A stretch of DNA of 64,000 nucleotides from Wyeomyia smithii (lineage: Eukaryota; Arthropoda; Insecta; Diptera; Culicidae), in the NCBI RefSeq assembly GCF_029784165.1, contig NC_073694.1, forward strand, positions 34,205,506-34,269,505. The letters run 5' to 3'. The notes under the pieces are model-generated. The model worked only from the letters and a program-made list of their open reading frames with translations, did not search any database and was not told the origin of the DNA. This document shows positions 57,952-64,000 of this stretch, piece by piece. The first letter of the stretch is position 1; every line of letters starts with the position of its first letter. A program made the position numbers and the translations under genes.

Positions 57952-58417
57952 ATTGCGCATTTCGTTTCGAGTAACTCGAACGAAACAAAATGATCGCTGG
58001 TGGGCGTTATCCCTTTCCGACCGGGCCCATATGAATGCGTAGATAGAAGGTGACTTAAACTAAACCTTCTCTTTCGCTTTTTGAATGTCTTGTTCATTGT
58101 TTTATTGCTCACAATGCTAGTGTCAACTTCGTAGCTGCTACGAAAAATAAGAAACCGAAGCAAGCAAGAGTTTTTATATAGGAATTGCTGTGATTTAAGT
58201 TTTGTTATCCGTCATTTTTTACCTACACAATTGTGTGGGCTCGGTGGGAAAGGGTTATGTTTCTTTTTTCGTATTTTTTTTCGACTTTGCGGGTTAGATG
58301 AGCCGAAAGACAAATGACAATGACAGCTCCTTTCGAGCTCAAAGCGAAACTGGCATTATGTGACGTACTCGAAAATAGCGAAAATCGTTCGAATCGAGCT
58401 GCACAATGCCACCCCAG
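57952..58417. mobile_element. Second MITE inserted in the same foldback arm
   Basis: The ends GGGGCGACATTGCGCATTTC and GAGCTGCACAATGCCACCCC are inverted repeats. On either side the host sequence (CTTTAAAAGCA before, GGTTGTCTAGAAATG after) continues the foldback arm, as the right arm at 58960-59005 shows. A target duplication is not evident, so the class is open. Confidence 0.65.
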
Positions 58418-59222
58418 GTTGTCTAGAAATGAATTGATATATAAATTTTGAAGAAAATTAGTTGAAGATTCCGAAAAAAATATCAATTTTGAGCCACAGT
58501 CTTATTGCATTAAAAAAAAGGAAATTGCATTCTTTGACAAATTAAACAATTCCATCGTGTTCCTGAGAATATTTTACATAAAAACACTTATCACCCCGAA
58601 GTATTATAAACAAAATTCGAGTTATAGCATTTCTTATTATTATTCTGCTAATTTCTCTGAAACTGGTTTGTATATGAGAATTCTGAATAACGCAATTCTA
58701 CAAAAATTATTCTAGAAATCAACAACTTTGACCGGTAGTGTTGCCAGATATGTTATATTCACAGATGAAAAAAATTTTTTTTTGGCCTATAACATTTTTA
58801 AAAACTTTCATAACTAATCACCTTTACCATTATCTGCTTCGTTGGTTGGACCACCTACTGGTGAAATGCAATTTCCTTTTTTCAAATGCAAAAACAAGAT
58901 ATCTGGCAACACTGTCACTTAAAACTCGTTTTCTTAAAGCCTCAATTAATTTTCTTCAAAATCCATGTATCAACTTATTTTAAGACAACATGCTTTTAAA
59001 GCTATAACTGAAAGAATACAACACTTTTTGACGAAAAATTGCACTTTTTTCAATGAGGGGGATGGTCTCACAGGGCGAGGGGGGAGGGGGCGATGGGCAC
59101 CAAAATTGGAATTTTTGCATAATGACGTTATCAACCATTCCAAAAAATTGAGCTCAATTTGAGGAGCTTGGTGACACGCTTGTTTCTTTTATTATTATGC
59201 ATATAGTTGAAAATAGGAGTTG

Positions 59223-59379
59223 TCGACTAGCGACATTCGATTTTACTCTCATACCGTACATTATACTTAACGTCGGAAGTAGTACGCTGTATAACGCATC
59301 TGATTTGCTATTCAGTGCATTACTTCCGACGTTAAGTATAATGTACGGTATGAGAGAAAAATCGAATGTCGCTAGTCGA
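59223..59379. mobile_element. Near-perfect hairpin MITE
   Basis: About 60 bp on the left (TCGACTAGCGACATTCGATT, CTCTCATACCGTACATTATA, CTTAACGTCGGAAGTA) returns as an almost exact reverse complement on the right, around a short loop near 59301. GTCGA occurs at both edges. Low divergence between the arms suggests a recent copy or strong self-correction. Confidence 0.85.
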
Positions 59380-59519
59380 AGAATTCGACTTTCTACTGAG
59401 GCGACAATATGGCTTTTTAACTTTTCCTGTGAATTTTGGTGTTCCATGCCAAGTCGGAAATGCGTAAAGTCTTCAAAAATTTGAATGAAATTCTCCCGTA
59501 AGCAAACGTAGAAGCGAAG

Positions 59520-59690
59520 AACCCAGTGAGGAGCAATCACTTCGCGCAATTGTACTATAGAATTCAGCTTAAAGGAAGGGTATGGAATAAATCCATGTTA
59601 AAGTCCTTTGACAACCAAATGCCCGGATTCTACTGAGATTCGAACCCACGACCACCCGCTTTTCAAAGCGCGTTCTGTAAAAATTTTAAA
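59520..59690 (-). repeat. SINE-like sequence, minus strand
   Basis: On the minus strand GGGTTCGAATC (B box, 59637-59647) is preceded by AAAGCGGGTGGTCGTG. It is followed by TCAGTAGAATCCGGGCATTT and GGTTGTCAAAGGACTTTAAC, a body I associate with a mosquito tRNA-related repeat. No clear A-tail, so the ends are approximate. Confidence 0.45.
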
Positions 59691-60829
59691 AACATCGAAA
59701 ACACGTTTCTAGAGACTAAAACAAGTGATTTCACTTTTAGAAGCGTCTTTGTTAGTCTGAGCTCATTTTTGGATAGGCTAATAGATATTTCAATCAAAAA
59801 CGAGAACAACAGTTAGTGCATTCGACTAGAAATAATGGATGGATAGCATAGTCTATAAGTGAAATTTCATAGAAAACCAGAGAGAGAAGTTCTTGGTTTC
59901 TATAATTTGTATAACTAACAATAGAAACCAGATCGCTGAATAAATTCAATAGTCGACGAATAAAAAAAAACAAAACTCACAAAATGTGCGTTTAAAACTA
60001 GCTGTAAAACTTAATTGGATGCCTAATTGGCTTTATCGACGTTAGAACGAATATAAAGGATCATTGAACTAATTTGATCAACCAATCAAGAGACTAAGTC
60101 GGCGCAATTCATGCGAATCATGATATTTGAATGTAGTTATTATGGCTTCAACTATTCAAATAATTCCAATATAAATTCTTGAACCATTCAATTGTCTTTC
60201 TTGGAAGAGCAAAACGGAAGAACTCGTTTTGAGTTTTCTCTTTTCTCTCATTTTTGAAGAAAGCGATTAGTTCTCTCTTTTATTGAAACAAAATATTTGA
60301 ATTTTCGAAATAAAAACTTGGTATTCTTTGTTAGTAAATGCTTTTTTTAAAACGATAAAATAACATAAATCACGGAAGTGTAACCTTGAACGGTAGTCAA
60401 CATATCTGAAAAATTTCACTCTTATCTGTGCGAGTCGTAAAAAACACGACTGTTTTTGGGATCTATGTTTGAAATACTTGCTTATAGAACGACGTCACAA
60501 GAAATGTGATATCCAAATACTTGGAGCTTAGCGTTATTTTTAAACGAAAATTTGAGCTTAGAGAAGAGATGAATTTTCATTGGGCAGAGAATAGAGAATT
60601 AACTCTAATAGCTAGTTTAATTAATTGGCGAATGCATAAAGCTTATTACTTTGTTGTAAAGTTTGTTTAAAATAAACTATGGCTATAGGGGCAAAACAAA
60701 AGATTCTAGAACTTGTTTCCACACTCAGAGCTAGTCGTATTTAATCAGCACAGGGCACTGAAACGATGTGCAACATATTGACAAAATCAAACGAACCCAA
60801 ATCTTGACACACGACCGGCATAAAACCAA
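59691..60829. other. AT-rich DNA, no gene seen
   Basis: No feature recognised. Confidence 0.5.
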
Positions 60830-63130
60830 TTGGACTCACCGAAAGAGCTCACAGATCATTCGGTGTGGCACGTGCGCCAAGGATGATTCGTGTCTTCGCA
60901 CCCTGCAGAGCTGAAACCGAATTGAAGACAGCCTCACGCCCGCTGGCTGGATGCAGTGAAAACCAATATCGTTGAACTTCCAGAACTGGGCAGCGGGCAA
61001 AACGATGAATAAGTACCGACGACGGTGTGTTGCTGTGGACACGTGACCTGTGCAAATAAAACGTGAGCAATGACACCCGGCGTTCGGCAAATAGATGCAC
61101 TGCGGCTGGGAAGGCGGAAAAACAAACAACCCGGGGGGGTTTACGCGTCGTTTAGCGAGGAGGTGCGGAAAATTACCAACAGTCGGAAGTCGTGTAACGA
61201 TTTGCCACGGGAGGAGATTGATCGGTTTCGAAGGAAGTGTCTATTTGCATTCACTTTGCTGAATAAACCTACCTTGATCACGTCGACACTTTAGTTCTGA
61301 GTGTCCATATACTGTTATCGTTATGGGAGGTAAACTAATTTTAGTCCTGGCGGGCAAAGCTTGTTTAGTGGAGATTTTGATTCCATTCACAGGTTTCTCA
61401 AATACAATAAAGCACAATTCTTATCTACCGAACACTTTCCCCTTTCATCAATACCATAAAGGCCGAAGCAACTCCAGCCAATTACAAAGTTATTACAAGC
61501 AGTTAAATCTTTCGCAGCTCTAAATTGGATAAAGTGTTTGGGAAAACAATCGGCAGCGTTCGGGGTTTTGTTATCCTTTTGTGTCACCCCCTGTCAGGCA
61601 CGTGCCACACGCTCAAAGGTAGTTCCCTCTTTTTTTCTGCGGGAATGGGATCGGGTTTTTCCCTCAACACACACACGGCATTGACTGCGGCAGTGCTAAT
61701 AATTTTGCTCATGTGGAAACTGAGATGAACAAAAAAAAAGTGAGCAACAACCTTTTTCTCGCTGGATCGCTCACTCCTTCCCACCCTTTCCATGTAGATT
61801 TGATTGGATTTCGGCGTCCTGTCAGTTCTATTTGCGCTGCGATGTGGCCCATGTAGCGCGGGAGATGAGTGACACTAGACATAACGTTTGATTGTCAGAT
61901 AGGCTGTCGGCTGTTATGATTGGGTTTGCCCCCGCGCGGAAGGGAACGATATGGTATGTTATCGTGAAATTGTTTTTTTGGCTTTTCATTCAGTAGATTG
62001 AAAAATAAGATTCGATTGGTGAATCCCAAATTTAATAGATGTATATTGTGTCATTGAATTAGATAGAAATCAGCGACTAAAACCTTACATATTACAAAAT
62101 ATATGCAAAAAGAACAAAAAAAAATTGCCAATTACAATAATTTTATTTCTACTTCAGTTATCATAGATGGCCTTTCTCGCTCTAGGTTGAGGAATAGAAC
62201 CACCAGAAGGCAGCGGAATGATTTACGAACCTTGTCCCGAAAGCGCAAATATGTTGACAAGATCCTCGTACAGAAACAAAGAATCATCTCAAATCCTAGC
62301 CCCGTGGTTTCCTGTTTTCGATCAACTGCACCGACATCTAGCAAAGCGAATGCCGTGACAGGTCGGCAAACATTAAAAATAGGGACGCCCTGGCTTCGAG
62401 TATGCGCCGCGCCGGCCGTCCAGGCTTAGTAACTAGCAGGAGCGTTGTTTCTAAGTCTCTGTCTAGTTCGGCCGCAAAGTGTGAAATGTTTGCGTAAACT
62501 TAGGCTTACCGAGTTCTTAGACGGGAAGCTGGTCTGCTCAGAATAAAATCTGCGGAATTACACCGTCTTATTTCGGCTTTCACTTGGATGTCACTTTGAG
62601 ACAGAGACGATCGCGACTAACAGTGGTGGCAAGTATACTATTTGGGATTATTTTAAGCACGATGAGGATGCAAAACTCTTACCCCCAAAAAACCTCCGCG
62701 ATCGGTCTTGGGAAGGGGTTTGACTTGTTGACGTATGATTTATATCATTGTGTTCTACATCGCTTGCTAGAGGGTTGTCTCATGTGGAGATTATTAGATA
62801 TATAACCGTCATTAATTTCCCTTTAATAAAATTCCCTGCTAGTGAAAAATAAACGCTATTCAAAGTCCCCCAAGTGTGAGCGACCGGTTTGGACAGATCG
62901 CGCAGCTCTAAATTAGGGTAGATTACGGTTTGCGATGTGGTCATCATTTGATGGCGAGTTTTGACTTTACATTGCGACAGTAAAATTATAATTGCCGTTA
63001 ATTGCCGGTCGTTAGAACAAGCGAAATCATTTAATATCTATCTTTTGCACGAGTTTTCGAATCCACATATCTGCATTATTCTATAGCTAACGTGATTTCG
63101 TTCGTTTTAACGGCAATATGTCTATTATTG
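60830..63130. promoter_or_regulatory. G+C-richer block and homeodomain-site-rich DNA, function unknown
   Basis: 60830-62580 is G+C-richer than its surroundings and resembles leader or regulatory DNA. A plus-strand frame at 61070-61294 (SEEVRKITNSRKSCNDLPRE) looks less random than most, but it lacks a family match and splice evidence. 62900-63130 carries several homeodomain-type cores (ATTA, AATTATAATT, GTTAATTG). No transcript can be built. Confidence 0.2.
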
Positions 63131-64000
63131 CTTATTTCAACAGCCTGAACATAACTGAAGTCAAATTTAAAACAATTTGGTGAATAACAAAAGTTCAAAA
63201 AATAGATTCAATATTAGGGGGAAAATATTGTAATTCGACCAATGTTGACGATTTTCCATAATGTTTTGACAACTTTATGACGAATTTTGGAAACATTCAA
63301 TCATTGTTGACGAATTTTTGGTTATTTTTGACGCTATTTCTACTACTTGCTATGTCATTTTAATGACACTAAATATTAACCACTTTTTGACACTATTTAA
63401 ATACACACTTTGTAGCGAATGCTGCACGATTTTCGACAAGTGCCTTAAATCAGTTGAAGTTCACTGTTTTGATCGATGGAAAAATGCATAATTGGTTCAT
63501 GAAACTGTTTATATCGACATTCTTTTATGCCAAATGTCTCAAAAATGCATGAAACGTTGAGATTTTTTTATATTATTTCATTCACAATAATTTATCTGAC
63601 AGAATGTAGACTTTATAATAATAAAAATTTACAAAATATTTGAATTGTTTAACTGTTACCGGACATTTATCTTAAAAAAAAGATCGGTAACGAATGTAAG
63701 ACGTTTTGGTGTGGGTTTTGTAAAATTAAATGTCAGATGTAAACATTTTAGTATGTCAGGTAGGTTAAGTGTTTTTCTGGCTCTTTTCTGTTAATTGTTG
63801 TTTGTTTATTTTTGATTGCCAATTCATTTAGCATTTTTGTTTAGCATAGTGTAAGTGTATTAACCCTTAAACCAATTTCAACTAATAATTAGGTTTCGAA
63901 AAATACGGAAAAGATTCGATGAAAATGTTACCGCTGGAGGAAGTGAGGGAAAACGATCCAGAAAAAATTGTATACAATTTGTGCCACTGCACGAAAAATT
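63131..64000. other. AT-rich DNA, no gene seen
   Basis: No gene recognised. 63510-63560 resembles the left arm of the foldback at 29971 (AAATGTCTCAAAAATGCATG here), a probable partial copy. Confidence 0.45.

Larger units (their letters stand above)
56985..59190. mobile_element. Foldback element carrying two inserted MITEs
   Basis: The outer ends pair loosely: GGGTCATTCCATCTCAAGTG on the left, with a CATTCCAAAAAATTGAGCTC, GAGGAGCTTGG stretch on the right. Pairing is strong inside, at AAAATCCCAATTTTGGTGC with CACCAAAATTGGAATTTTT, and at AGTGCAATTTATCGTCAAAA with the arm near 59015-59050. The left arm is longer than the right only because of insertions at 57113-57860 and about 57952-58417. The arms meet near 58600-58720. 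No coding potential was seen. Confidence 0.7.

Noticed and set aside
61070..61294. Plus-strand 74-residue frame with a charged, protein-like segment
   Set aside because: No family match, no splice acceptor or donor that would make it an exon. Kept only as a remark.

Overview
The window looks like an intergenic or intronic piece of a large, transposon-rich insect genome, most probably a culicine-type mosquito. This is inferred from AT-rich background DNA, very many miniature inverted-repeat elements (MITEs), an RTE-clade retroposon, tRNA-derived SINEs, and short G+C-richer islands that resemble insect promoter and 5' leader DNA. No complete host protein-coding gene could be recognised. Every protein family I can name with confidence belongs to a mobile element, and every one of those copies is broken.

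Layout. 1-8600 is AT-rich, with pogo-like MITE copies (479-600, 2053-2485), a G+C-rich leader-like block on the minus strand (3293-4900) that ends in a consensus splice donor, and a decayed Jockey-type reverse transcriptase (6900-7800). 8601-10379 is a mariner-type element whose transposase is split by a hAT-like MITE (9289-9962). A second copy of that MITE lies at 11963-12521. 14780-16960 is another leader-like block, on the plus strand. 17893-19640 holds two MITEs and a SINE-like sequence. 20297-23210 is a broken RTE-clade non-LTR retrotransposon on the minus strand. 23683-24098 is a foldback MITE and 25167-25522 a tRNA-derived SINE. 26231-27560 is a third G+C-richer block.

29971-44300 is a dense nest of inverted-repeat elements. 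It holds a foldback with a MITE inside, and a mariner remnant split by a 2 kb palindrome whose ends look like Transib (CACAGTG termini, 5-bp duplication). It also holds a 6.5 kb foldback inserted in a tandem repeat. That foldback carries a hAT-like element with TATCGATA-rich ends, which contains a second hAT-like element with CCCGG-rich ends, which contains a broken Tc1-type transposase. 45500-47230 is a fourth G+C-richer block. 49880-52400 is a Penelope-like element with reverse transcriptase and GIY-YIG regions, and it meets a broken Ty3/gypsy element (52400-55440) tail to tail. 56985-59190 is another foldback carrying two inserted MITEs, followed by a hairpin MITE and a SINE-like sequence. 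60830-63130 is a fifth G+C-richer block grading into homeodomain-site-rich DNA.

How the parts relate. The window does not encode a pathway. Its content is a record of insertion upon insertion, in which target-site duplications and interrupted reading frames give relative ages. I found no convincing new gene system. The most interesting points are the TATCGATA clusters in a hAT-like element, the Transib-like foldbacks, the four-level nest, and the Penelope-like element with a decayed hammerhead-like 3' tail.
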